This document shows positions 1 through 11,017 of a stretch of DNA of 64,000 nucleotides, piece by piece. A model generated the notes under the pieces. The model was not told the DNA's origin, did no database searches, and saw nothing but the letters and a program-made list of their open reading frames with translations. The position numbers and the translations under genes were made by a program. Within the stretch, counting starts at the first letter, position 1; every line of letters begins with the position of its first letter. The stretch comes from Lycium barbarum. Lineage: Eukaryota > Streptophyta > Magnoliopsida > Solanales > Solanaceae. The stretch spans positions 76,714,307-76,778,306 of the forward strand of contig NC_083339.1 in assembly GCF_019175385.1 (NCBI RefSeq), read 5' to 3'.

Positions 1-1675
1 AGGTTTCGTACAAAAGTTCACTTTAAAGGCATTTTATAAGGAAATGGTTTCAATCGTACTGAAAGAATTGGAGCGGATTTCCATCTCGAATTCCGAGGAA
101 CGGAGTCGTATCTAAGGCTCGCGGCCGAGCCTATTATGTTCAGAACATGCCTAAGAATGAAGGGGTAAGCTTTACATACCTCGATTGCGCCTTACGCTTG
201 CTTGGCTTCGATTCCAATCTCGTCCAGAATCTACAAATGGTCATGTTTGCCAAATGTCAAATTCAAGCTTTTCAATAACCCAAACTTATTACATACTTGC
301 CTACCGAAATTTCGGCAGCATTTCCCCTATACATATAACATCCCCGAGACTTAGCTCGGCTTAATATATCAACACAGCAACCCAACAACAACATCAATAA
401 CAACAACAAGTATCACAAAACACATAGTATGGCCTACTAGCCATCTTTCCGACATAACATAACATCCTTCATTCTGACCTTGCATTTCCAAACCAATCTT
501 ACCATTTTCATATTCATTACTTATCAAGGTCATTACAACATACTTCGGGGGCATATCATACCATTTTCACAAAATATTCATAAGGTATACACAATATACA
601 AGCTTCCTACCAAAGTCATGTTTCACCCACAACTTCCAATCTTTAACCTAAACATCCATAGCATATTCTTATCTTCCAATTCCATTTACATACCATAACA
701 ATTTGCATTCTTACAATTTCATTCTCATAATCACATAAACTATACTAACATCACCTACTTTCCGACAACCAATTAACAACATTTTTTTTCATTTTCATCA
801 CAAGATTACCACACAATTAACATACTAATTATAACAAATCCATGTTCCTTCCAACATATAGCACCACACGGCCACACACATAATTTTCCAACTTCCACTA
901 ATTCATTCAACTTTCACTTCTAATACAATTTCTACCATACTACAACTAATTTCCAACATGAATTCAAATCTTCATGAACATACAATACATGCACACTTTC
1001 GGCCAACATGCATACCACCTCAACACACAAGATTTTCATGTTTTTCATTCATTTCCACACACTACAACATACATATACCTTCCATATCATAACAAAAGCA
1101 TAAAATCCTTACCTTTCGCCCAAGTTCTTTACTTGCTACAAAAATCACTTTCTTGCCAAGATAATTATACCATCTTGTAGAGGACCTTGCACTTGGTAAG
1201 ATTACAACAAAATTATAACTCTTGCATCAAAGTTGAGGCTCGGAGAATTTTTTTTTTCTTTTCTTTCTTTCTCTCTTTCCTCCACCCGAAACCTCTCTTC
1301 TTTTTCTCCTCTTGTTTGTTCTTTGCTTTTCTTGTTTTCTCTAAAAGGTTCTTAGGATATAGATGACTTATAATATAATTTGTCACATGGAAAATAATTC
1401 CATGGACTTGGATTGGTATATGGCCGGTTGGGCCTTCCCTTTTGGGCCTCATCTTCTCTTATTTTTTTTTCTTTTGAGCCCACTTGGCTAATCTTTGTAA
1501 TTCATGGAACAAGTTTCCAAAATTTCCAATTTTTCCCTTGGCCTCCTTTCGTAATTCCACACCAACATATTCATAACCGACACATTCGTACCAATCAAGG
1601 TCCAAATGTGGCCTTGTCCATTACAAGTCAAATTATTTCAAATTTTTCGAATATGCAAAAATGCCGGATGTAACA
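1..1675 (-). mobile_element. Tekay-like LTR fragment, minus strand
   Basis: The right edge, read on the minus strand, starts with TGTTACATCC, the usual 5' end of the long LTRs in this window, and it abuts a plus-strand LTR piece at 1676. The left side runs out of the window. Composition and order match 49571-51026 and 61580-63182: a GGTATGT box (174-180 on the minus strand), a stretch just after a fresh-water-like AT-rich tract, and a GGTAAGG donor-like site near 1108-1114. No protein domain is visible in any frame; the short ORFs are chance. No PPT follows the edge at 1675, so the element was lost or rearranged there. Confidence 0.75.
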
Positions 1676-2042
1676 GTATATGTATTGTATCACGGATAAG
1701 CGTTAAAGGTATGTAAAGCTAACCCTTCTTTCTTTTTGGCATGATCTTTATAAACAAATAGACGATGAGCATATAACTCCAAAGAAACTCCTATTCTCAG
1801 AGACACTAGGATGGGTAATGTTCTTGATATCCAGAACCTATTTCACATTATCTTGATACTTGTATATGATTCTTGAAGTTCTATTTGATATAATCCATAA
1901 TAACATTCGAGGGGTACTTGATATGATTGTTATCTTTGATGCTCAAGTATTAGTTCATTCTACCTATTCTATTGAGTCTCAGATGATGATTTAGTTTGTA
2001 TATGGTTGCTCACTACTCTGCTCATGCATGCTGTTAATTTAT

Positions 2043-2133
2043 CTTTCACCGGGTCCTAGGCCGGGTATGTTTTCGTGCACAGTTTCACTGCATTGTTCAC
2101 CGAGTCCCTCACTAGAGGGCCGGGTACGGTATA

Positions 2134-2203
<70 letters not shown>

Positions 2204-2265
2204 GTGATTATGGCGCCGAGGATGGTATATGATGACTTTATTCACCGAGTCCCATAATGGACCTG
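2043..2265 (+). repeat. Imperfect hairpin repeats in Tk1 LTR
   Basis: Several units of the form CACCGAGTCCC, variable palindrome, GGGCCGGGT lie here. The palindromes differ (CCCTC with GAGGG; CCCAT with ATGG) but remain self-complementary. A (TA)n tract separates the second and third units. The same arrangement recurs in the other Tekay-like LTRs. Confidence 0.6.
2130..2201 (+). repeat. (TA)n microsatellite
   Basis: About 70 bp of nearly pure TA, directly after the conserved GGGCCGGGTACGG. It is the longest of the TA tracts found at this LTR position (compare 12517-12551, 23529-23545, 25787-25812, 43450-43472). Confidence 0.9.
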
Positions 2266-2403
2266 ATATGGTATATGGTATAGACATGCATGATTCTTAT
2301 CTCGTAAGGCACAGGTGCATTGGTATCTTTGATTGTCATACTTGCCTTCCGTAATCTTCTATTTAGTTATGATTCTCTTTATTGTATTTCATGCTTTATA
2401 TAC

Positions 2404-2461
2404 TCAGTACATATCTCGTACTGACCCCCTTTCTTCGGGGGGCTGCGTTTCATGCCCGCAG
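2404..2461 (+). promoter_or_regulatory. Three-stem LTR module, copy 1
   Basis: Stem 1 is TCAGTAC with GTACTGA (7 bp), stem 2 is CCCCC with GGGGG, stem 3 is CTGCG with CGCAG. A TATA-like string CTTTATATACTC lies just upstream and a donor-like GCAGGTAC closes the module. The structure was read by eye; any role in initiation, termination or splicing is inference. Confidence 0.6.
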
Positions 2462-2940
2462 GTACAGATACTCGATTTGGTGATCCTCCAGCTTAGGACT
2501 TCTCCCTGGCTATTTGGAGAGCTCCATTGTTCCGGAGCCTAGACTCTTTTGGTATAGCTCTTTTGATATAAACTTATGTATATGTCCAGGGGTACAGCGG
2601 GGCCCTGTCCCGTCATATTTCTCTTTTATACTCTTAGAGGTCTGTAGACATGTGTGGGTTGTATATAGGTTTTGGTCAGCTGTGTCTATATGGTTTGCTT
2701 TGGATATCCCTGTGTATAGTGGCAGCCTGGTCGGCTTGCGTATTGTGTTATTGTTATGCTGTGGTTAGCCATGACTCCAGGGGAGACAGGTTTATGATAT
2801 GTGGTGTTGTGAATCCTTCGTTTGTTTTTATGAGTTTTCATATTGTCCTTAGTTTCAGCTTTACTATATTTAACAGGTCTGTATACGAGTGTCCAGTTCG
2901 GGCACTAGTCATGGCCCATGGGGTTGGGTCGTCACAAAAG

Positions 2941-2952
2941 TGGTATCAAAGC
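2941..2952 (+). other. Tk1 primer-binding site (tRNA-iMet)
   Basis: TGGTATCAAAGC lies four bases after the LTR end. It matches the TGGTATCAGAGC complement of plant initiator-Met tRNA with one G to A change, which would weaken priming. Confidence 0.85.
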
Positions 2953-2995
2953 AATTCATCATCGGAGTGTCTACAGACCGTGTCTAGTAGAGTCT

Positions 2996-3031
2996 TGTTT
3001 ATCGGTGTGTTGTCCACCACATCTATAAACA
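2996..3031 (+). other. Kissing-loop candidate, Tk1
   Basis: Outer stem TGTTTAT with ATAAACA, inner stem GGTGTG with CACATC, 8-nt loop TTGTCCAC. The loop hexamer GTCCAC differs by one base from the GTGCAC seen in three other copies and is no longer self-complementary. Confidence 0.55.
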
Positions 3032-3140
3032 GGAAGCTACAGGACATTTAGGATGTTACTTTTCCTTCTTACTCTAGATCGTGCGATAGAGTTGTATTAT
3101 CAGGACAATCCCTCCCTAACAAATTATTGTGTTTACAGCT

Positions 3141-4317
3141 ATGCCTCCAAAGAAAGCAACAACTGCCCAGAAGGGCAAATCGGTAGCAGGAGATACTAGC
3201 CAGACTCGGAGAGTTACTAGGGCCCGTGCCTAGTCTATGCCCGAGATTGTACTTCAGTCGGCGAGTTCTGCTACTCTGCCACCACCAGAAGAACTCAGAG
3301 CAACAATAGCTCCAGTTTAGGGGGCAGCTCCACCGCCTGCTCCCGAGGCCCTAGTACCTGAGCCTCCAGCTCCTCAGCCAGGGGCGGAGGATAGGGCCTT
3401 GAGAGATGCAGTTCAGCTGCTGACCAGATTAGTAGCAGGGCAAGCTCGCAGGCATGGACTAGGAGTTGACCATGCGGATAGATCTGATAGTTTGAGGGGT
3501 CGTGATTTCTTAAGTTGAAATCCTCCAGAGTTTTTCGGGTCAAAGCCCGAGGATGATGCGCAGGAGTTTATTCGGCAGATGAAGCAAACATTGAGGATAA
3601 TCAAGGCTTCTGAAACTGAGTCTGTTGAGTTGGCTTCGTATCGGTTGCGTGATGTAGCTATTAATTGGTATGAGTCGTGGGAGTTATGTAGGGGCGAGGG
3701 TGCTCCTCTAGCAGTATGGGATGAGTTTGTGGAGGCATTCTTTGGCCACTTCCTGCCTCCAGAGATGAGGCGAGCTAGAGTTGATAGATTCTTACATTTG
3801 AGGCAGAGTGGCAGGAGCGTTCGAGAGTACAGTCTTGAGTTTGATTCGTTGGCTAAATATGCGCCTACTATTGTAGCTGATATGGCTGATAGAGTACATC
3901 GTTATGTGATGGGGCGGGATCGTTATTTGATTGATGGCTGTATGGCAGTGGCTCTTCAGCCAGGTATGGATATTGCTTGGGTACAGGCATATGCACAGGG
4001 GGTAGAGGATCGACATAGAGGACGTCAGCCAGATAGAGATTACGACAGAGGCAAGGATACGAGGGCTAGATCGGCTGGTTATCCTGGTGAGTTTCGAGGC
4101 AGGCAGCCTCAGCAGTATATTATATATTCTTCCCAGCCAGCACGGAGTGCACCCCCACAGTTCACAGGTAGGAGATTTGATAGCACAGGAGGCCACTTTT
4201 GCCTCGGTGTTTTCGGTGTGGTAGGCTCCATTCTGGGGAATGCCGTCTTGCTACATGTGTTTGCTTTTCGTGCGGCCGTCAGGGCCATATAAAGAGAGAG
4301 TGTCCTTATGGGGATGG
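3141..4317 (+). pseudogene. Tk1 gag relic
   Basis: A Gag homologue begins at ATGCCTCCAAAG, three bases after a good acceptor-like TTTACAG. It is closely similar to the gag regions at 13582 and 28263: a lysine-rich N-terminus, a proline/alanine linker, then the Gag core with FFGSKPEDD, WYESWEL and LRQSGRSVREYSLEF. Three in-frame stops break it: TAG 3231, TAG 3318 and TGA 3516. The first two replace CAG in the relatives. Near 4187 about 67 nt are missing relative to Tk3 (its 14631-14697), which shifts the frame just before the zinc knuckles. The CCHC region is still readable in another frame up to about 4300. R2 then interrupts it, so protease and pol are absent. Confidence 0.85.
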
Positions 4318-4321
4318 TGTA

Positions 4322-4950
4322 TGATGCAAGCCCACTTGCCTCAAGGCCATTTACAAGAAGCCAAGCCCGGGAACTACAACACTTGCAAAGCCTATTTATG
4401 AAGCAGGAGGCTCTTGAGTATACTTTTGATGACCACCTTGGATCCCAAGTCCATTTGTTGATGAAGATTGATTGGGGAGAAGAAGAGGAAATGGGAAGTT
4501 ACCACAATGGCTAAAAGATGAAGTGTTGGCTATTCTTGCAAAGGAGATTTCAAGATTTTGAAGAAAGAAGAATAGCCAAACAAGGCCCTTGTCTCATTAA
4601 GGGTGTTTATGTCATTTTGTTATCTTTTATTTCTAGTATAGTATAAATAGTTCTCTTCTTCTTCATGGAAGACTTACACTATTTTGATTATTCATATTTT
4701 GAGATTGTAAAACTCTTTTTGAGTGTTGAGAGCTTGTTAAGCTTGAGATTGTGAAATTGTGAGAGCATTGTTTATTAGGGTGTCAAATACCTATTGGTCA
4801 TCCTAAGAGTTTGGTGCTCTTTAGTTCCTAAATTAGAGGTCAAGTTAATCTAAGAACATTGGTTGCAAATTTGGGTCTTTAGTTGTGTCAAATTATCTAT
4901 CCTTTATTTCTTGTCCTTCTTTCTTCATTTTCGTTTTGATTATTGTATCA
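4322..4950 (+). mobile_element. R2 5' LTR
   Basis: It runs from TGATGCAAGCCC to TTGTATCA and is followed two bases later by the PBS. The 5' edge could instead be TGTATGATGC at 4318. A TATA-like TATAGTATAAATAG lies at about 4637-4650, and downstream is a pyrimidine/AT-rich U5. There is no second LTR for comparison, so the edges come from TG/CA and PBS logic only. Confidence 0.7.
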
Positions 4951-4952
4951 AT

Positions 4953-4964
4953 TGGTATTAGAGC
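4953..4964 (+). other. R2 primer-binding site
   Basis: TGGTATTAGAGC differs from the initiator-Met complement TGGTATCAGAGC by one C to T change. Confidence 0.75.
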
Positions 4965-5544
4965 TTAGCTTAGGTTTGTTCCAACAAATCTAGTCTTGGG
5001 TTTTGATTCAACCAAAAAAAAAATGGAAATTCAAAAAAAAAATCTCGAATTTTCTTGTTGATTTTGTTGAATCTAGTTAGAATTGAGTTCCTTAGAGTTT
5101 TAGGGTTTCAAATCCGAAGTTTCGAGTCGTTCCAGGTTGTTTTGAGCTTTTCACCATTATTGAGTTGAATAACTTGAAGTGGGTCTTGTTGATTTGGGTG
5201 AAATTGGGACTTGAAACTTATTGGGATTTGTTCTACAAGTCGTGGGGAGTCTAAATCTGAAATTTGAAGGAAAAACAAGTTGATTTGAAGGTAGTTGAAA
5301 ATTTGAATTTGTTGGTGATCTTGAAGATCTTCAAATCTTCATAGGGAAGAAGACTCTCCACAAGAGCATTTTATCCAAAGTTTTCAAGTCAAGATTTGGG
5401 AAAAGTGTTTTTCTATCCCCAAAAGGGTAAACACGAGGTTGAGTGGGCCTAGGAACGTCATCAGATCAATGAAATTTGGTCCAAAATTCGAGAAGTTCGA
5501 GTTCAACACAAAAATCGCTGAAGCTGGGAACATTGCAAATTACG

Positions 5545-6000
5545 GACAGTAAATCACTTTACGGACCGTAATTTGGGGTCGTAAACTTGGATCTGGAAAC
5601 AGTAGCTCACTGGAATTTGGCAAATCCTTAAATACTGACCGTAAACCACTATACGGACCGTAAATCACAATACGGACCGTATTCCGTAGCCGTATAAAGG
5701 GACCAAGGTTTGGAGCATTCTGCCTCGGAAAGACATCGTTAAATACGAACCGTAAATCACAATACGGACCGTATTCCGTAACCGTATAAAGAGACCAATG
5801 ATTGGAGCATTCTGCCTCGGAAAGACATCATTAAATACGGACCGTAAAGCAAATTACAGACCGTAAACCACAATACGACCCGTATCTTGTGGGTCGTAAA
5901 AGGCAAGGAGCATTCTGTTTTGGGCATCATTAAATACAGACACGGTATACGGACCGTAAACCACAATACGGACCGTATTTTGTCAAGCTCAAACCGTATA
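5545..6000 (+). repeat. ACGGACCGT palindromic island in R2 leader
   Basis: Seven exact copies of the near-palindrome ACGGACCGT start at 5561, 5653, 5672, 5764, 5837, 5949 and 5968, with several degenerate copies between. Part is a tandem duplication of period about 92 bp (from 5672 and from 5764). The rest of the leader, 4965-5544 and 6001-6432, is AT-rich and shows nothing else recognisable. Confidence 0.85.
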
Positions 6001-6432
6001 CTCCAGGTACCTTTTTCAATTCCAAATTTCCTTTTAACCCACTTCCATTTCTCAAAAAATTCTTGATCCTTAGTTGATGGTCTTGTGTCCCTAGTCCTTG
6101 GTAGGGAACCAAAAAAAAAAAAGTATAGAAATTTTAAAATTTTCATTATTTCAAATTGATACCTTGGATCATTTGGATCTTCAAGACCACGTTTTCAAGT
6201 TATCACCTACCCGGGCCCGAAATTAGCATTTAGCATTTCAATTTTCTTGTGTCTCTTAACTAGTAGCCGTTTAGTAGTTGTTCCTACTTGTGGTTGCTAG
6301 TTCTTGTGTCCGCATTTCTTTCGTGCCAATTCTTTCTTGCTTTTCTTCATTTTTGCTACGTTGTTAATTTCTTGGTTCAAGTCCGCTAGATTGAATTGAG
6401 TCGTCCGTCTTTCTTAGTTTAACAAGGGTACC

Positions 6433-8073
6433 ATGGCTACGGAGGATGAAACACGAGTCCCCACCGGGGAACTCACAGTAGTTGATGTAATGAGGGCCTT
6501 GCAAGCCTTGAATGATAAGGTTGGTAGTATGAGTGGTCGAATGGAAAACATGGATGGTCGAATGGAAAACATGGGAAGTAGGGTGGAAGCAATTGAAGGA
6601 GGTAGGGAGGTCTCATATTCGCCCCGAGTGCAATACCAATGAGGCACAAGTCGAGCTACTCGAAGCACTTCACTTACATTGTCACCCGGCACCTTCCATC
6701 ATCTATATAACCCCACTCCCCAAAACACTCCCCAAGACACCCCTCAAAACCCCACTCTCACCTCACCAAACAACATTGCCATAGGCAAACGGAACAACCC
6801 ACCCCCACAAGATCAAACTCCGAATGACCCACATCCAAACGATCCACCCCTAAATGAACCACACCTAAATGCACCTATGCCACCCCAACACCATCCGAAC
6901 ATCCAACAACCAAATGACGATGAGATAGAAGAAGTTATACTCGAGCACGAACGATATGGTGACCAAGGTTGGAGGCAACGAGGCCAAGCACAAGGAGGTT
7001 ATCGAGAGAGGGGTTAAAGGCATGGTCCTAACCCTCACATGGGTAGGCAAAGAGGGTACCAAGGTCGTGACCATAAAGGTTATGACGACGATGGAGATTT
7101 CAATAGGAATCACGGTTATGGAGGAGGGCGAGACACGAGTCTCAATTCCATCAAGGTTACTCTCCCTACCTTCACGGGAAGTAGTGATCCCGATACATTC
7201 CTTGATTGGGTGATGCATTGTGATAGAATCTTCTTGACAAATGATATGTCCGAGGTGAAAAAGGCGTCTTACGCCATTGCTCAATTTGAAGGGTATGCCT
7301 CCACATGGTGGGAAACTCAAGTGAAAGCAAGAAGAATTATTGGACTCCCGCCCACACCTACTTGGGATGAGTTGAAGGAGGCCATACGGCGTAAGTATGT
7401 CACCGAACGCTACAAGCAAGAACAACTCAAGAAGGTGTATACCTTAAGGCAAAACAAAAAGAGTGAGGAAGAATACTATGATAAGTTCCAAATTGTCAAG
7501 ATGGGAATTGATTTTGATGAGGATGAGTTAAATGCTATGACTCGGTTCCGAACCGAGTTAAATGGTGACATTGTTTCACAAATGAGACTCCACAACTATG
7601 GGAGCATTGAAGAAACCCTTCAAACGGCTACTGAAATAGAGGGGGGTCTCAAGGAAGACAAAATATATAAGTCAAGGGGCTATGTAAGTTCATGGAACAA
7701 TAACAAAGAACGAGGAGCCTCCTCCTCCCATTGGCAAAAGAATAAGGGCCCCATGCAAGAAGCCAAGAAACCATTTGTGAAGAATTCTCAAGTTGAGAAG
7801 CAAGTTGACAAACAACCTCCGAAGTTTGCTCCAAAAGAAGGAGGTACGAAAACTCCTATTCAATGCTTTAAATGCATGGCTTCGGTCATAGAGCAAGCGA
7901 GTGCCCTAATCATAGAGCGTTTATTTTGAGAGACACTTATAGTGAGGATGAGGAAGAATGTGAGGAAGGAGATGGTGAGGGCAATCATGAGAATGAACAT
8001 CATGATAGTGAAGGGGATGGTGTTGAGGTGATGATGATCCTATTGTACCTCTTTATGTGGTGCGAAGGACCAT
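6433..8073 (+). pseudogene. R2 gag relic
   Basis: Translation from ATGGCTACGG gives a short coiled region with repeated SGRMENM/DGRMENM, a proline/asparagine-rich linker, then the Gag core from about 7140 (TLPTFTGSSDPDTFLDWV, YASTWWE, TWDELKEAIRRKYV). In-frame stops lie at TGA 6640 and TAA 7015; both fit C to T changes of CGA or CAA. A single-base deletion near 7875 breaks the CCHC knuckle (CFKC, then GFGHRASEC in the next frame). The tail to about 8073 is acidic. Gag would bind element RNA and build the particle; this copy cannot make the full protein. Confidence 0.85.
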
Positions 8074-8155
8074 GATAAGCAAAGCAACGGATGACCCAAG
8101 CCAATGAGAAAATCTTTTCCATTCTAAGTGCATCATTAACCAAAACACTAGCATC

Positions 8156-10063
8156 ATGATCATTGATAGTGGGAGTTGTGCCAATGTTGCTAGTACCACC
8201 CTTGTTGATTTCTTGAAACTTCCCACCACCCACCATGCAAACCCTTACAAACTTCAATGGCTTAATGAATGTGGTGAATTGAAGGTGACTCCGCAAGCTA
8301 TCATCAAATTCACGGTTGGGAAGTATCACGATGAGGTGTTGTGTGATGTTGTTCCCATGCAAGCGTGTCATCTTCTACTTGGCCGACCATGGAAATATGA
8401 TTGGTCCGTCAACCATAATGGGAGAACTAACCAATACACCCTTGTCCATAATGGTGTCAAACATGTTTTGAATCCCATGACCCCCTCCCAAGTGGGTGAG
8501 ATCTATAACAAAATGAGGGAGTTAAAGGAGAAGGGTCATGGTACATTGCAAAAGAAGAATGTGGGGGATGAGGGAGTAGAGGAGAGTAGTTCTCAAGAGG
8601 TGAGTGGAAAGAACGAAGAGCTTAGAGAAAAAACCAAGGTGTCGCTTTTGGCGAACTGTGGGGAAATTAGGGAGGAATTGGGGGAGCGTCAACCGGTGAT
8701 TCTCCACATGCATAGGGACTATGCATTGCACACTAATGAACTAACCCCTTCTTTTCCTAGTTCTATTTCTTCTCTTTTGCAAGAATTTGATGATGTGTTC
8801 CCAACGGAACTCCCAAAGGGGTTACCACCCTTGAGGGGAATTGAACACCAAATTGACTTTGTCCCGGGGTCTCAATTGCCAAACAAACCGGCTTATAGAG
8901 CCAACCCGGATGACACTAAGGAGCTCCAAAGAAAAGTGGATGATCTTCTTGAAACGGGAGCTGTGAGAGAAAGTATGAGTCCTTGTGCCGTGCCCGTGAT
9001 CTTGGTGCCAAAGAAAGATGGATCATGGGGCATGTGTGTCGATTACCGGGCCATCAGCAAGATAACGGTAAAGTATCGCCATCCCATACCTCGACTTGAC
9101 GACATGCTTGATGAGTTGAATGGTTCATGCATATTCTCTAAGGTAGATCTTAGGAGTGGGTATTATCAAATCCGGATGAAACCCGGAGATGAGTGGAAAA
9201 TCGCATTCAAGACCAAGTTTGGTCTATATGAATGGTTGGTGATGCCTTTTGGCCTCACTAACACTCCTAGTACTTTCATGCGTTTGATGAATCATGTGAT
9301 GAAACCTTTTATTGGCAAATTTGGGGTTGTTTACTTTGATGATATTTTGGTGTATAGTAAAACCATGGATGAGCATGTTATTCATTTGAAATGTGTGTTT
9401 GAAGTGCTTAGACAAGAACAACTTTATGCCAATGTTGATAAATGTTCCTTTTGTGTGGATGAAGTTGTTTTCTTGGGATTTGTTGTAAGCTCAAAGGGGG
9501 TTGAGGTTGATGAATCCAGAATAGAAGCCATAAGAGATTGGCCCACTCCAAAATCCATTGGAGATGTAAGAAGCTTTCATAGCTTGGCTAGTTTCTATAG
9601 GCGTTTTGTTAAAGGGTTTAGTACCATAGCCGCTCCTTTGACCGAGGTAATCCGAAAGGACAAACCTTTTTCTTGGGGTGTGGAGCAAGCTAATGCCTTT
9701 GAAACTTTGAAACAAATGCTTAGCTCCGCACTATTGTTGCAATTACCCGACTTTGACAAAATATTTGAGATTGAATGTGATGCAAGCAAAGTGGGTATTG
9801 GAGCCGTTTTAATGCAAGACCAAAAGCCCATAGCCTATTTTAGTGAAAAACTCAAGGGAGCAACTTTGAATTATACTACCTATGACCTTGAGTTGTATGC
9901 CTTAATTCGTGCTTTGGGAAATTGGCAACACTACTTGTGGCCTAAAGAGTTTATGATTCGGACCGACCATGACTCCTTAAAGCATCTTAAGGCCCAAGGT
10001 ATGTTGAACAAAAGGCATGCCAAATGGGTTGAATTCCTTGAATCCTTCCCTTATGTAATCTAA
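8156..10063 (+). pseudogene. R2 protease, reverse transcriptase and RNase H region
   Basis: A 635-codon open stretch, the longest in the window. The aspartic protease active site DSG is at residues 4-6. The RT follows from about residue 215, with [49 protein letters not shown] and catalytic YFDD at 393-396. RNase H shows D542, E579 and D604 ([29 protein letters not shown]). All catalytic residues I can check are present. The ATG at 8156 is not the true start: homology continues upstream to about 8111 (HSKCIINQN) and joins the gag frame through at least one indel. The terminal TAA (10061) replaces an expected CAA, since the frame continues as YKKRKDNVVADALSRK. Confidence 0.9.
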
Positions 10064-10841
10064 TACAAAAAGAGAAAGGATAACGTAGTGGCGGATGCCT
10101 TATCAAGGAAACATGTTTTGATCAATACTTTGTCTTCCAAATTGATGGGTTTTGAGAGCTTGAAGACATTGTATCCTGAGGACCCCGTCTTTGCACAAAT
10201 CTTTCTAGAATGCGATGAATATGAAAGGGAAAGGTGGCTTAGGGATAGATCTGCTACTCCCTATTCTAAGTTTGATGGTTTCTTGTTCAAGAACAATCGA
10301 CTATGTGTGCCCATGAGCTCTTGGAGGGAGTTATTTGTGAGGAAGGCACACAATGGGGGATTGATGGGACACATTGGGATTGACAAGACAATGGGGATTC
10401 TTGAGGAGTAATTCTATTGGCCCCACATGCGGCGGGATGTGGCCAATGCCTTGAATGCCGAAAAGCTAAATCTAGGATTCAACCCCATGGCTTGTACACT
10501 CCCCTCCCCATCCCTCAATAACCTTGGTTTGACATTTCCATGGACTTTGTGATGGGATTTCCTAGGACAAAAAGGGGGAAAGATAGCATCTTTGTTGTTG
10601 TTGATCGTTTTCCGAAAATGGCCCATTTCATTACTTGCCATAAGGTTGATGATGCTCCCCATGTTGCTTCCTTGTTTGTTGAAAATGTGGTTAAATTGCA
10701 TGGCAGTCCCAAGACAATTGTGAGCGATAGGGATCCCAAGTTCCTTAGCCACTTTTGGAAAGAATTGTGGGGTAGGCTTGGAACGAAGTTGTTGTTTTCC
10801 ACCTCTTGCCACCCACAAACCGATGGCCAAACCGAAGTTGT
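10064..10841 (+). pseudogene. R2 integrase relic, 3' truncated
   Basis: Same frame as the RT. The spacer and HHCC zinc domain run through HNGGLMGHIGIDKT to a TAA at 10409, after which [10 protein letters not shown] continues. Part of the HHCC loop is deleted near 10440, and the frame shifts before CLECRKAK. The DDE core follows in frame 10540: ISMDFV (first Asp), VSDRDPKF (second Asp), HPQTDGQTE (Glu). Homology ends at about 10841, where an LTR without its 5' end starts. The C-terminal domain is missing, so the presence of a chromodomain cannot be judged. Confidence 0.85.
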
Positions 10842-10956
10842 CCATGATTGGATTATTAAGTGGGGATTAGTGATTGATTAATGTTAATCAAGTCATTAGT
10901 GCCCAAAATGGACCCCACTATAGCATGGCCAAATCTGATTGGTCCATGCCATAGTG

Positions 10957-10990
10957 GGACACGTGTCCACTTCATAGGCAGCATATATAG
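10957..10990 (+). promoter_or_regulatory. Candidate U3 promoter: G-box palindrome and TATA
   Basis: The perfect 12-bp palindrome GGACACGTGTCC (10957-10968) contains CACGTG, the core of plant G-box/ABRE sites. TATATAG at 10984-10990 lies 16 bp further on, at normal promoter spacing. The N5 LTR has the decayed form ACACATGTC (25157-25165). Stress or hormone response is inference. Confidence 0.5.
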
Positions 10991-10999
10991 CCTAATTTG

Positions 11000-11017
11000 A
11001 TGACTAAGATTAGTCAT
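11000..11017 (+). promoter_or_regulatory. 8-bp inverted repeat at expected transcription start
   Basis: ATGACTAA, GA, TTAGTCAT: perfect 8-bp arms with a 2-nt spacer, 10-27 bp after the TATA box. It contains two TGAC cores and could be a dimer-binding site or a 5'-end hairpin. Confidence 0.4.

Larger units (their letters stand above)
1676..2936 (+). mobile_element. Tk1: 5'-truncated Tekay-like LTR
   Basis: This is the 3' part of a plus-strand LTR. It is collinear with 12069-13377, starting in the GTATTGTATCACGG segment and running through the GGTATGT box (1708), a (TA)n tract, the three-stem module at 2404-2461 and the LTR end GGTCGTCACA at 2936 (TGACA mutated to TCACA). A tRNA-Met-type PBS follows after four bases. 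The first part of the LTR, including the TGTTA end and promoter, is missing at the junction with the minus-strand LTR at 1675. Confidence 0.85.
4318..10841 (+). mobile_element. R2: non-Tekay Ty3/gypsy element, 3'-truncated
   Basis: A second gypsy type sits inside the Tk1 gag. Order: LTR of about 630 bp, PBS, a long leader with palindromic repeats, gag, then PR-RT-RNase H-integrase. This PR-RT-RNase H-IN order identifies Ty3/gypsy rather than copia. It ends inside the integrase core at about 10841, where a Tk3 LTR lacking its own 5' end begins, so the integrase end, PPT and 3' LTR were deleted. PR ([10 protein letters not shown]) and RT (YFDD) differ from the Tekay copies here ([12 protein letters not shown]). 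Clade is not assigned because the C-terminus is missing. Confidence 0.85.

Noticed and set aside
2039..2287. ORFs on both strands with long Ile-Tyr runs
   Set aside because: They translate a (TA)n microsatellite; the same artefact occurs near 12378-12677 and 23407-23705.
8156..10063. Endogenous pararetrovirus (caulimovirid) RT
   Set aside because: PR-RT-RNase H is followed by an integrase with HHCC and DDE motifs and preceded by LTR, PBS and Gag, so it is Ty3/gypsy.
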